Source: Gammaproteobacteria bacterium (GTDB lineage Bacteria > Pseudomonadota > Gammaproteobacteria > GRL18). Taken from it: DNA of 10,023 bases. Of the stretch, positions 1 to 7,566 are shown one piece after another. The translations under genes were made by a program, and so were the position numbers. The stretch is taken from NCBI GenBank assembly GCA_013139395.1, contig WTAX01000310.1, forward strand, positions 1 through 10,023, written 5' to 3'. Numbering within the stretch: position 1 is the stretch's first letter; each line of letters starts with the position of its first letter. The notes beneath the pieces are model-generated. The model was not told the DNA's origin. It did no database searches and saw only the letters and a program-made list of their open reading frames with translations.

Positions 1-2501
1 CCATTGTTATTATTATGATTCCAGTGAGTTATTATTTTATAAGTGATTCAGAGACAATCAAAAAAAAGGCTGAACCGGATATAAATACCGTTAGGACTAA
101 AGAAATAGTAAATGACAAACAAGCGAACATTATTCCTGTTACACAGATCAGAAAATCACCTTCACCTTTACTGTCTATAAAAGATATTACACTATTAATT
201 AAAATAACTGACAAATCTGAACTGAAACAGTTATTACAATTTGTACATTTATTTGAGCTGAGTACAGAGTATACTAAACTTCTCAATCAGGTAATTAAAA
301 CTAAAAATAAATCATTAACTATCAGCAAAGAAAAGCCTCTTTATGTTTTCCAGACTGCACTTTATAGCGGCCTTTTTATTAGTAAAAATAATCAATTATC
401 AGACAATTTTATATTACACATAGAAAAAATAATAAGCTATAAGCCAGATAATAAAGACTTCTGTGCTATAAAAAGAGACATACAATTTATAAATACAAAA
501 AACTATTTATTTATCAGCAGCAATAATACGCCGGATATCAGTAAAAAAATAAATGACTTATCAAAAGACAAGCAATTAACAAAACAGTTTTTAAAGTTTG
601 ATGCATTATTTGCGCAAATAGAAAAAAAACCAACAGCAACTTTTAATTTTTATTATTCAAAGAAAGCTGACAGCAGCATGAGTGATTTTTCTTTGTCTTC
701 TAATAATAATACATTTTGGCTGAATACAGATTCAGATTATATTCTGGATCATTTTAAGATTAATAAAAACAAAATAAACACTCGAGCATTACTAAAAAAA
801 CTCAATTTATTTCATTTATCACTATTACTTATTGCACAGGACAAAACTGCTCAATTATCGGCAAAAAAAGTACAGGATTTAAATTTTAAACCTGAGGCAA
901 TCATTTCACTAAAGAAAAACTATTCAATTAAAGCCATTAAAGCCATTAAAGACTATCAAAAAGAGCTTGATATTGAATTTAATGCACAATGGCAGTCGGG
1001 GCCATTTGCAATAACAACCAATAAATTTATCTTTGATAAGAAACTGATTATAGAATTATTAGCTAAAGGACAAAATATAGATAATTTGATGGAGTATTCA
1101 CATACAAGCAGTATTATTACCCAGGCAGTAATAAATAATAAGGGTGATAATATTCTTTATATGGATTGTGCTGATAAGCAATCAAACAAAGCCATATTTA
1201 AAGATCATGAAGGTGAACAGGAAGCCTATATTAATGATGATTTCATTAGTTACAGAGCCATAACCGCAAGCAATCAAGTCACCTTGAAACCTGACTCCAA
1301 CTCTAAGATTTCAGATATCGCTGTTATTAAAGGAGTAATAAAACTACAGCTCGCAGAATCAGTTCTTAATAAAACCATTGATAGTCATATACTGAAAAGT
1401 TTAAAACAACAAAATACCCAGCAGTTTGATCAGTTTGTTATCCACTTTGATGCTCAAAAAGAAAAGAATAGCCTTAATTATACAATCATTGGGGGTGTTG
1501 ATAAATTTATTACACTAAGAAGCTATAACAAATCAGGAGAAATACTTGATACTCTTGCATTGAACAAACAATCAAAACTTAATAAGCAAGTTACAAGTTA
1601 CCATCAGGTATTTTCAGACACCATTGCCGGCATTAAAGTTTTTTACAGCAGCAAAAATAACATACTGTTCTACCCTTTTGCATTGAAACCTTCCATTGCA
1701 GCAAATACAACACCTTTAAATGGACAGGATACAGCTGAAATAAATTTTGACCAAACCACTCATATGGAAAAATTAGAACGTTCTACTCTTGATAATGGTA
1801 TCTTACAGGATAATCCCGCCTGGTTAGGAGAAAAAATAGCGCAAACTACTCAATTACCATTTTATATTAATCTATTTACACGAGATGACAATGAAAAAGA
1901 GTCTATTAGTGATGCAGTTTTAAATATAAAAACTGCCCTGTCACCCTTTATCAGCCAGAATTTATCCGCAGTCAAGCTTAGCCTTTCAGAGGGAAAAAAC
2001 ACATTACTTGATAATTTTATTTCATTTACTATCAATGAACAAATGGACGGGGAAGCTATTATGGATTCCGATGCTCAAGCCACAGCACCACAGTTAAATT
2101 ATTACCTTAATTCAAATTCAGCATTTCAGATTAATAAAAACAGACTAAATACACTGCATGGCAAAATAATACTTAACCTACCAACTTCATTTAAAACTTA
2201 TACAAACAGTTTTTCATTATCCAGACAAAGCATAAAATCAGATAAATTAATGGTAACTCTTGCTCAAATAGACAAGCATCAGGTTCAATTTAAAATAAAG
2301 GGTGACATTGAGAAGTTAGTACAATTAAAGCTTTACAATCAGCAGGAAAAATTAATTTCAGAGCCCTTTGATTTCAAACACATAAATAATGATAGTGCAT
2401 TATTAACGCTGCGTTACAATGATGAGATTGATTCCATTAAATTAATTGCAGCACAAAAGGCTATGACTAAGAATTACACCTTTTCATTTAAAACAGAATA
2501 A
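1..2501 (+). CDS. Unrecognised large envelope-type protein, 5' end outside window
   Basis: I do not recognise this protein. The reading frame is open from position 3, so the first ATG inside the window (15) is probably not the true start. The visible N-terminus (IVIIMIPVSYYFISD) looks like the end of a membrane segment or signal anchor, which suggests an envelope protein with a large exported part. From the ATG it runs 828 residues, rich in Lys, Asn, Ile and Ser, with few Cys and no catalytic motif I can name. Residues about 437-561 and 713-828 look like two copies of one beta-rich domain: each has a GxIxLxL start, a hydrophobic (L/Y)xxYNxxxxxL stretch, an IxxIK(V/L) strand and an aromatic (P)FxL/F end. 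Base composition is very AT-rich (line 541-600 is 13/60 G+C). It converges on the pilus operon, so it is not part of it. The coding call is secure from length; function is unknown. Confidence 0.85.
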   Translation, partial: IVIIMIPVSYYFISDSETIKKKAEPDINTVRTKEIVNDKQANIIPVTQIRKSPSPLLSIKDITLLIKITDKSELKQLLQFVHLFELSTEYTKLLNQVIKTKNKSLTISKEKPLYVFQTALYSGLFISKNNQLSDNFILHIEKIISYKPDNKDFCAIKRDIQFINTKNYLFISSNNTPDISKKINDLSKDKQLTKQFLKFDALFAQIEKKPTATFNFYYSKKADSSMSDFSLSSNNNTFWLNTDSDYILDHFKINKNKINTRALLKKLNLFHLSLLLIAQDKTAQLSAKKVQDLNFKPEAIISLKKNYSIKAIKAIKDYQKELDIEFNAQWQSGPFAITTNKFIFDKKLIIELLAKGQNIDNLMEYSHTSSIITQAVINNKGDNILYMDCADKQSNKAIFKDHEGEQEAYINDDFISYRAITASNQVTLKPDSNSKISDIAVIKGVIKLQLAESVLNKTIDSHILKSLKQQNTQQFDQFVIHFDAQKEKNSLNYTIIGGVDKFITLRSYNKSGEILDTLALNKQSKLNKQVTSYHQVFSDTIAGIKVFYSSKNNILFYPFALKPSIAANTTPLNGQDTAEINFDQTTHMEKLERSTLDNGILQDNPAWLGEKIAQTTQLPFYINLFTRDDNEKESISDAVLNIKTALSPFISQNLSAVKLSLSEGKNTLLDNFISFTINEQMDGEAIMDSDAQATAPQLNYYLNSNSAFQINKNRLNTLHGKIILNLPTSFKTYTNSFSLSRQSIKSDKLMVTLAQIDKHQVQFKIKGDIEKLVQLKLYNQQEKLISEPFDFKHINNDSALLTLRYNDEIDSIKLIAAQKAMTKNYTFSFKTE
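927..951 (+). repeat. Short 9-bp tandem repeat inside the unknown gene
   Basis: The unit ATTAAAGCC occurs twice in a row, followed by a partial third copy (ATTAAAG). It codes for the run IKAIKAIK. The unit is a multiple of three, so copy change would alter length without shifting frame. It is probably a local slippage product in an AT-rich gene. Confidence 0.6.
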
Positions 2502-2572
2502 ACTTTGTTCATAAAAATGCCAAATAACTGTTCTTAAATAGTGTCTATTCATCTGGAAAATTATTCTTGTAA

Positions 2573-2678
2573 AGAAAACAACGCTTTATCATTCTGGAGA
2601 TACCGTAAATATATCCATATGAACTTCACTTTACAATCCATGGCAAAGAGCCACCAGAATGATAAAGCGTTATTCTCT
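2573..2678 (-). terminator. Long-stem inverted repeat downstream of pilE, probable terminator
   Basis: Arms at 2580-2597 and 2654-2671 are a perfect 18-bp inverted repeat (AACGCTTTATCATTCTGG and its complement). In minus-strand RNA the pairing extends outward to 2573 and 2678 with two G-U pairs, giving 25 continuous base pairs. The same outer positions are A-C mismatches in plus-strand RNA. The descending arm merges into a U-rich run (GUUUUCUUU), and the ascending arm begins A/G-rich, as in intrinsic terminators. It lies 44 nt past the pilE stop. The 56-nt apical loop is far larger than usual and can itself form a small hairpin (TGGC-AAAGA-GCCA, 2641-2653). Termination of the pilus operon is the simplest reading; the plus-strand gene could also use the perfect core. 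An old miniature transposon or a structured 3' RNA is the alternative. Confidence 0.55.
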
Positions 2679-2722
2679 ATATTCTTTTGGACACCTTTTT
2701 GGATCAATTATTTAGACGCACA

Positions 2723-3163
2723 CTACCATCCCTTTTTCCACGCTGTATTATTATATGTAAATTGTCTGATTCCTCTGGAATTAAGTCTTAAGCCCTTAAT
2801 TTTATCGCTGTTTTGTCCACTTTTTGCAGTTGGGGTGACGGTCAATTCATAACAACTTGTGATTGGACACGCAGTTGTTGCATCAGCAGATGTGTCAGTA
2901 ATAGCAATCGTATAATAACCTTCGGGACTTATTGCTGGTATTTTTGCTGTTGCCAGAGTTGTTGTATAACCGGCGTTATTAGCATAATAGACTTCCAGAC
3001 GCTGTGATGCCTGCAGCAAGGCCGACTCTCCATCAGTACGTCTTGATTTTAGTACAGAGTTACGATAAGACGGCAGAGCTATCGCTGCAAGAATAGCGAC
3101 AATGACGACTACTATCATCAATTCAATTAAGGTAAAGCCTTTAGCATTGCAGGATTTAGTCAT
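2723..3163 (-). CDS. pilE: Type IV pilus minor pilin PilE-like
   Basis: A 146-residue type IV pilin, the last gene of the minor-pilin operon. A nine-residue leader, MTKSCNAKG, precedes the PilD cleavage site, and the mature protein begins FTLIELMIVVVIVAILAAIA, with Glu5 and the hydrophobic assembly helix. The middle (SRRTDGESALLQASQRLEVYY) is typical of PilE/ComP-class minor pilins. The head has Cys99 and Cys104 close together. The usual late Cys pair of the family is missing: the region around residue 123 reads DKIKGLRLN and the C-terminus reads TAWKKGW where CW is common. I chose the ATG at 3163 because GGAAGG lies 8 nt upstream and the leader length is normal; the longer frame to 3202 is embedded in pilY1. 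The start overlaps the pilY1 stop by 8 nt, which implies coupled translation. It likely sits in the pilus tip complex, though a role as a shaft subunit cannot be excluded. Confidence 0.92.
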   Translation of the reverse strand: MTKSCNAKGFTLIELMIVVVIVAILAAIALPSYRNSVLKSRRTDGESALLQASQRLEVYYANNAGYTTTLATAKIPAISPEGYYTIAITDTSADATTACPITSCYELTVTPTAKSGQNSDKIKGLRLNSRGIRQFTYNNTAWKKGW

Positions 3164-6100
3164 GGATATTGCCTTCCCATGATATTGCATGGAATCGGTC
3201 ATCCCATTTCATAACCTCTTCCAAACCCACAGTAGCTCGAGTATGCTTACCACCAAAAATAAGTCCTGGTGTAGGTGGAATACCCGGTATTTTTAAAGCA
3301 AAAGAACGATCTGATCTTTGGGTGTTTGTATCATCACCATCAAAATTCTTTTCTATGGCAGATGCATCCAGCATGTTGATTGCATAAAATCTTGATTGTC
3401 CAGGAGGGATAACGGCCATACAAGGATCTGGGTTAACACTTTGAACACTATCTTTGCTATAAGTTGTAAATAGTACCGCATAACTATATAAACGTGCCTT
3501 GGCAAACACTTTTTCAGATTCTGATAAATCAATAAACCATCCTTGTGTACCTTGTATAGAACCTTGTCCAAACAGCAACTTTTTTTCAAGTGATGTTTCA
3601 GAGGACGAACCATCTTGTATAAGGTTTTTAGTTGCATTATACAATTCACCAAGGTTTTCTATGCTGACTAAATCCCCACTTGAGTCAGTTCTAACCTTTC
3701 TTTCATACGCGTTTACATTATGATAATTAAATATTTCACCATTATCCCATACACCATTAGTATTATCATCAATCAAAGGAGCTTTCCAGGTATTGTAGTC
3801 TTTTATCATATAAAATCTGTCTATTACATCTGTACTTAATGGCTTCGCTCTATGGCCTGAACCAATTAGAACTGCGATATACTGTTCACCCCCTTTAGAA
3901 TAATAACCAACTTCAGGTGTATTAAAGAAACGTCTGAAATCTGCGCCTGCTTCAGAGTTAATATCAGCAATTACATCACCGGAAAGTGTAACATCATTAA
4001 ATTTTGCATCAGGGATATCAATGCGGATAATTCGACCGCCAAGGTCGGATGCATATAATCGGTCAATAATGCCGTTAGCATTAATATCAACAGGAAGCAG
4101 ATCGCTGGGAATAGAATTTGTCATCTCTGCAATATTCAGATTAGCACCTGTATTGCTGATACTGCTTAATAGATCACCTGTTTCAGGTGCGACAATATAA
4201 ATAACATTGCCTTCGTCATCAGCTGACCTGGTGGTATCATCTTCCTGATCCGCATCATAACCTCCGCCAAAAACCAAAACATCCTGGTCGGTACTTGCTA
4301 TATGCATTTTAACAAAGAGAGGTTTAGACCATGTTTGCCCTAATTGACTAAACCCAGAACTGGACTTATCAATTTTCCAGGCAAATTTAGGATTGATTTT
4401 GTCGGTAATATCCAATGCATAATAAGCATTGCCTCCACGACGCATACCAAATACCACGTACTTTTTAGAATTAAGCTCATAATATGTTAAAGGGCCATCA
4501 ATACCATAGTAAGGTAGGTCAGAGGCTGTGTTAAGAGCAAGCGAACCTATGTCCTTTAAAAACTCTTTGGGTATAAAACCCCATAATTCAGTGCCGTCAC
4601 TATCATTAATTGCTTTTAATATACCATCACTGCCAGCCATTAAAATGATATCACCTCCTGAATAATTAATTACAACAGGCTGTGTATGTATTGGCGCACC
4701 CATTTTTCCTGAAAGTGGTTTTACTGTTTTATATATACCCTGAGATGGTTGCTTCCAGTTAAGCCAATTTATCAAATCATTTTTATCAGTGGTACTAGTC
4801 ATACCAAACGTAGCATTATCGATTAAAGTATTAGCAAGTGTAATTAGATTAGTAGAATCTGTTAGTTCTTTGTTTATATCAGTATTAATATTACTATACA
4901 AATTCCGAGAATTTTGTTGTTTCGCTGCAGCACCATTTTTTATAACACTTCCGTCATCTGGACTTGAAGCCCATAAATCAGTAGATGATTTAAATGTATA
5001 ATCTGCATTTAAGACAGAAGTTGTACCATCATTTTCTACAATATTAATTCCATTAGAAGTATTTAAGAATTTATATTTTTTTAAATTTCCACTCCACAGT
5101 TTATTGACGCCTGGTTCAAATAAAGGGATATAGATATAATCACCACTAACAGCCGAATTATCCTGATTAAAAGGAATTATTGGTGCATTGTAAGTATATT
5201 TAACGTTAACTTTACCCTCGGAAACAATAGCAGTGAACGCTTTTAATAAGTCCGATGAGTTGCTTGCCGGATAATATTTACCACCTCCGGCTGAAGCAAT
5301 TCCTTGTAAATACTTCTCAGTATCACCACTCGTTGCAAATCCGATAGTATAAGTTAAGATATTTTGTTGTCCAGGCCAGTCAGTGCTTTTTTTAAAATCA
5401 GTTTCTCTTGCATATTGGGCAATTTCCTTAGAACATTTCCCATCTGCTCCAACATTAGGGTCATCAACACATACACTTGATGCATTAGGATAAAAGTTTG
5501 TAGAGTTAGTATTGGGTGAACCATCACTTAATAATATTATTTGATTAGTGCTGCAACTTATAGTGGTGCTTTCTTTTTTAAAAGGTGAAGTTTCAGCAAC
5601 TGGAGACGCAATGCTTCTTCGCTGATAAGATCCAGCGTTAGTATATCCATACTCAAATTTATACTTATATTCACCTTTATACACATCCACTGCCGATTTT
5701 AAAGCTGCCACAGTTGGTGTTCCACCACCATCACTAAGTGAATTAACCTTGGCAATCATTTCATCTTTATTATCTCCAATATTCTTAAAAGATGAAACTC
5801 TGTCAAGCCGGGGTCTATGCCCATATTTCCTTTGATAATATGTAGAATAAGCCATAATACCTGCATCAATATTTTTCATTGCATCATTAGACAGCAAATT
5901 CACTAATGAATCTTTTAAATTTTGAATACGTGATTGTCCACCCCCACCTGGATACCCCATACTTCCTGAGATATCTAAGACAAAAAGAACATTAGGCTCT
6001 ATAACGTCACTTCCCCCGCTGCTGGTGCTTCCACTACTACTTGAACCAGGTGTAGCTTTATAGGCTTCGATATCATCAGCATTAGCCATAGTAGCAACAA

Positions 6101-6173
6101 GTATCAACCCTATTATTAATAGTGAAAAAAACAAGTTAACAATTAATGATTTATCAGTTAGCAGCCTGAACAT
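3156..6173 (-). CDS. pilY1: PilY1/PilC-type pilus tip adhesin
   Basis: A 1005-residue PilY1, somewhat shorter than the roughly 1160-residue Pseudomonas protein. Residues 1-32 are a signal peptide (cleavage likely after ANA), followed by a Ser/Gly linker (43-55). Residues about 57-325 form a von Willebrand A domain with a complete-looking MIDAS site: DISGS (D67, S69, S71), DGGGTPT (T152/T154) and LLSDG (D217). A linking region with LWSGNLKKY leads to the PilC beta-propeller from about 485 to the end, with HTQPVV (from residue 496), AGSDGILKAI, LWGFIP and FGMRRGGNAYYALDI. Two calcium-type loops are visible: DINANGIID (696-704) and the full 12-residue DDNTNGVWDNGE (802-813). PilY1 is exported, caps the pilus with the minor pilins and controls retraction, adhesion and surface sensing. 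The ATG at 6173 has an ideal AAGGAG site; the GTG at 6209 does not. It lies 28 nt after pilX and overlaps pilE. Confidence 0.97.
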   Translation of the reverse strand: MFRLLTDKSLIVNLFFSLLIIGLILVATMANADDIEAYKATPGSSSSGSTSSGGSDVIEPNVLFVLDISGSMGYPGGGGQSRIQNLKDSLVNLLSNDAMKNIDAGIMAYSTYYQRKYGHRPRLDRVSSFKNIGDNKDEMIAKVNSLSDGGGTPTVAALKSAVDVYKGEYKYKFEYGYTNAGSYQRRSIASPVAETSPFKKESTTISCSTNQIILLSDGSPNTNSTNFYPNASSVCVDDPNVGADGKCSKEIAQYARETDFKKSTDWPGQQNILTYTIGFATSGDTEKYLQGIASAGGGKYYPASNSSDLLKAFTAIVSEGKVNVKYTYNAPIIPFNQDNSAVSGDYIYIPLFEPGVNKLWSGNLKKYKFLNTSNGINIVENDGTTSVLNADYTFKSSTDLWASSPDDGSVIKNGAAAKQQNSRNLYSNINTDINKELTDSTNLITLANTLIDNATFGMTSTTDKNDLINWLNWKQPSQGIYKTVKPLSGKMGAPIHTQPVVINYSGGDIILMAGSDGILKAINDSDGTELWGFIPKEFLKDIGSLALNTASDLPYYGIDGPLTYYELNSKKYVVFGMRRGGNAYYALDITDKINPKFAWKIDKSSSGFSQLGQTWSKPLFVKMHIASTDQDVLVFGGGYDADQEDDTTRSADDEGNVIYIVAPETGDLLSSISNTGANLNIAEMTNSIPSDLLPVDINANGIIDRLYASDLGGRIIRIDIPDAKFNDVTLSGDVIADINSEAGADFRRFFNTPEVGYYSKGGEQYIAVLIGSGHRAKPLSTDVIDRFYMIKDYNTWKAPLIDDNTNGVWDNGEIFNYHNVNAYERKVRTDSSGDLVSIENLGELYNATKNLIQDGSSSETSLEKKLLFGQGSIQGTQGWFIDLSESEKVFAKARLYSYAVLFTTYSKDSVQSVNPDPCMAVIPPGQSRFYAINMLDASAIEKNFDGDDTNTQRSDRSFALKIPGIPPTPGLIFGGKHTRATVGLEEVMKWDDRFHAISWEGNIHD
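3172..3177 (-). promoter_or_regulatory. Shine-Dalgarno site of pilE
   Basis: GGAAGG on the minus strand, 8 nt before the ATG at 3163 and inside the end of pilY1. It decides the pilE start against the longer in-frame possibility at 3202. Confidence 0.7.
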
Positions 6174-6179
6174 AAATTT

Positions 6180-6185
6180 CTCCTT
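6180..6185 (-). promoter_or_regulatory. Shine-Dalgarno site of pilY1
   Basis: AAGGAG on the minus strand, 6 nt before the ATG at 6173. It is the strongest ribosome binding site in the operon's second half and fixes the pilY1 start downstream of pilX rather than at the overlapping GTG at 6209. Confidence 0.8.
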
Positions 6186-6201
6186 AAATAAATATAACGC
6201 A

Positions 6202-6759
6202 CTATTCACGTATTAATGCAATTTCCATACGATTTGTACTCGTTGCACCAGTACCATTAACCTGACCTTTTGCTTCAGCTTCATAAACCAGAGTGACTAT
6301 ATCCAGTGAATAACCGGAGAACTTATATTTACCGGGAACACTGCGTTCTATGTATTCCATTTTCAAGTTACTTGACAATGTTGTTCGTTCAGAAGCTCTA
6401 TTTTTAAATTTACAATCCGAAAAGTCATTGGTACATTTAAAATCACAGTCTTTAAAATCTGTTTTACAGGCATAATAATTAATATTGTCAACAGCTGCGG
6501 CACCAACTACTAAGGGTTTTTTTATATCGGCATCAGGTCCCAGTACTCGCGCCAGAGCACTTTCTGCAGTTTGAAAGCTCATTTGCTTATGTTGATGATT
6601 AACCGCTATTTTTGTTTCCAGTGTACTGTTTTGCACCGCACTGACACTAAGAATAGTTAATATGAGTAAAAATATCAGACTCACAGCCAAGGCAACCCCT
6701 TTTTGTTGTGGTATTGACGGTATTGTTAATAAATCATTTTTATGACTGGTTTTTAACAT
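6202..6759 (-). CDS. pilX: Type IV pilus minor pilin PilX
   Basis: A 185-residue PilX (GspK-like position in the tip complex). A 21-residue leader ends in QQKG, then comes VALAVSLIFLLILTILSVSA, matching the PilX N-terminal pattern. As usual for PilX, the mature protein has no Glu5 (Val is there). The following NSTLETKIA and QTAESAL match the family's helix. The head is short and contains four Cys (98, 105, 109, 116) in two consecutive 11-residue units, CKTDFKDCDFK and CTNDFSDCKFK, seven of eleven positions identical. In known systems PilX sits at or near the tip and binds PilY1, which fits the next gene. The start at 6759 has GAGG 9 nt upstream, and only 3 nt separate it from the pilW stop. 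The family call is firm from the N-terminus and context; the Cys repeat is not part of the family pattern I know. Confidence 0.93.
   Translation of the reverse strand: MLKTSHKNDLLTIPSIPQQKGVALAVSLIFLLILTILSVSAVQNSTLETKIAVNHQHKQMSFQTAESALARVLGPDADIKKPLVVGAAAVDNINYYACKTDFKDCDFKCTNDFSDCKFKNRASERTTLSSNLKMEYIERSVPGKYKFSGYSLDIVTLVYEAEAKGQVNGTGATSTNRMEIALIRE
6403..6468 (-). repeat. Tandem 33-bp repeat coding a Cys-rich motif in pilX
   Basis: Two adjacent 33-bp units (6436-6468 and 6403-6435) code for 11-residue copies with spacing C-x6-C-x3-C-x6-C. The protein copies share C, D, F, D, C, F and K. The DNA copies have drifted, so the duplication is old rather than recent slippage. In the periplasm the four Cys could make two disulfides. 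Confidence 0.65.
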
Positions 6760-6762
6760 AGT

Positions 6763-7566
6763 TTATTGCCTCTTAACGGATGCATGTAAATTTCTAAAAG
6801 CAATTGTGGTATTAACTGATTTAAAAAAATGATCTTTATCAGGCAGAGTGACGACATCACCCAATAAATCCTTTGCTTCTATGTTGTCCGGTCTAAATGT
6901 AGCAGGAATGGTTTGATCAGAGCTGACAATAAGACCAATTCTAATGGATACCACATTCGCCCATTTGTTTTGACTGTCAACTTCAGAAGCAGTCAAAAAA
7001 TTGTTCGCCATACCATCAGATGAGGAGCCGGTGTCTGTTTCAACACCATATAGAGCACGCATTTTTACGATACCAGAAATAATGGGCTGGGCAGTGCCGG
7101 CATCACAAACCAGTTCATTGTTTGAATTGATGTAAAATCGTACTTTAGTAGTAGCAGATGCACCTTCTGCAACACCGCAAGGCTTCTGACCTTTGGCCAG
7201 ACGAACGGCAATAATACTTGACCCTTGATCATCTATGTCAACAATACCAGCCGTTGAACTAGAAGAACTTTTATTATTTTCAACAGCTGGAAAAGTACGT
7301 TTGCCATTATCATTATTTTTATAACTTTGAGGGCTGTCATCACCTGCATCGACACCCCATCCCGCCATTGTCAGGGTTCGTTGCAGATCCTGAATGGCAA
7401 AACGGGCATTTTCATGTGCAGAAGCCACACTGGTGCGAAAATTAAAACTATTTTTACTGTCTAAATAAATTTTCATCACACCAGAAACAAGGAAGATGCC
7501 AATGGCACTGGCTACCATCAATGAAACTAATGAAAAGCCTTTATTTTTTGTCATTATCCTGGCCAT
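6763..7566 (-). CDS. pilW: Type IV pilus minor pilin PilW
   Basis: A 267-residue PilW (GspJ-like). The leader MARIMTKNKG precedes the PilD site, and the mature N-terminus is FSLVSLMVASAIGIFLVSGV. The helix continues with AHENARFAIQDLQRTLTMAGW (from residue 50), the hallmark of PilW. The head holds Cys130 and Cys154, likely a disulfide, and a Ser/Asn-rich stretch around residues 85-105. The remarkable point is position 5 of the mature protein: it is Ser (codon TCA, residue 15), whereas nearly all PilW and other pilins have Glu there. PilW normally joins PilV, PilX and FimT/PilE in the tip-priming complex. The start ATG at 7566 overlaps the pilV stop by one base (TAATG), with GGGAA upstream, so translation is coupled. 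A second ATG at 7554 would give a shorter leader and cannot be ruled out. Confidence 0.93.
   Translation of the reverse strand: MARIMTKNKGFSLVSLMVASAIGIFLVSGVMKIYLDSKNSFNFRTSVASAHENARFAIQDLQRTLTMAGWGVDAGDDSPQSYKNNDNGKRTFPAVENNKSSSSSTAGIVDIDDQGSSIIAVRLAKGQKPCGVAEGASATTKVRFYINSNNELVCDAGTAQPIISGIVKMRALYGVETDTGSSSDGMANNFLTASEVDSQNKWANVVSIRIGLIVSSDQTIPATFRPDNIEAKDLLGDVVTLPDKDHFFKSVNTTIAFRNLHASVKRQ

Noticed and set aside
32..286. Minus-strand open frame opposite the unknown gene
   Set aside because: It lies fully antisense to the long open frame and has no supporting signal; hydrophobic content is a by-product of the AT-rich sequence.
2562..2686. TATTCTT direct repeats (2562-2568 and 2680-2686) flanking the inverted repeat, as a transposon target duplication
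   Set aside because: Seven bases in very AT-rich DNA can match by chance, and they are not at the exact ends of the stem; no second copy of the element is in the window.
2541..2852. Plus-strand open frame of 103 codons across the inverted repeat
   Set aside because: It runs through the stem-loop and antisense to the pilE end, has no clear ribosome binding site and its protein shows no domain pattern.
3353..3652. Minus-strand open frame of 99 codons within pilY1
   Set aside because: It is in another frame of a well-supported pilY1 coding region and has no family features.
6174..6209. Longer pilY1 start at GTG 6209
   Set aside because: It would overlap pilX, has no ribosome binding site and puts a charged 12-residue extension before a good signal peptide.
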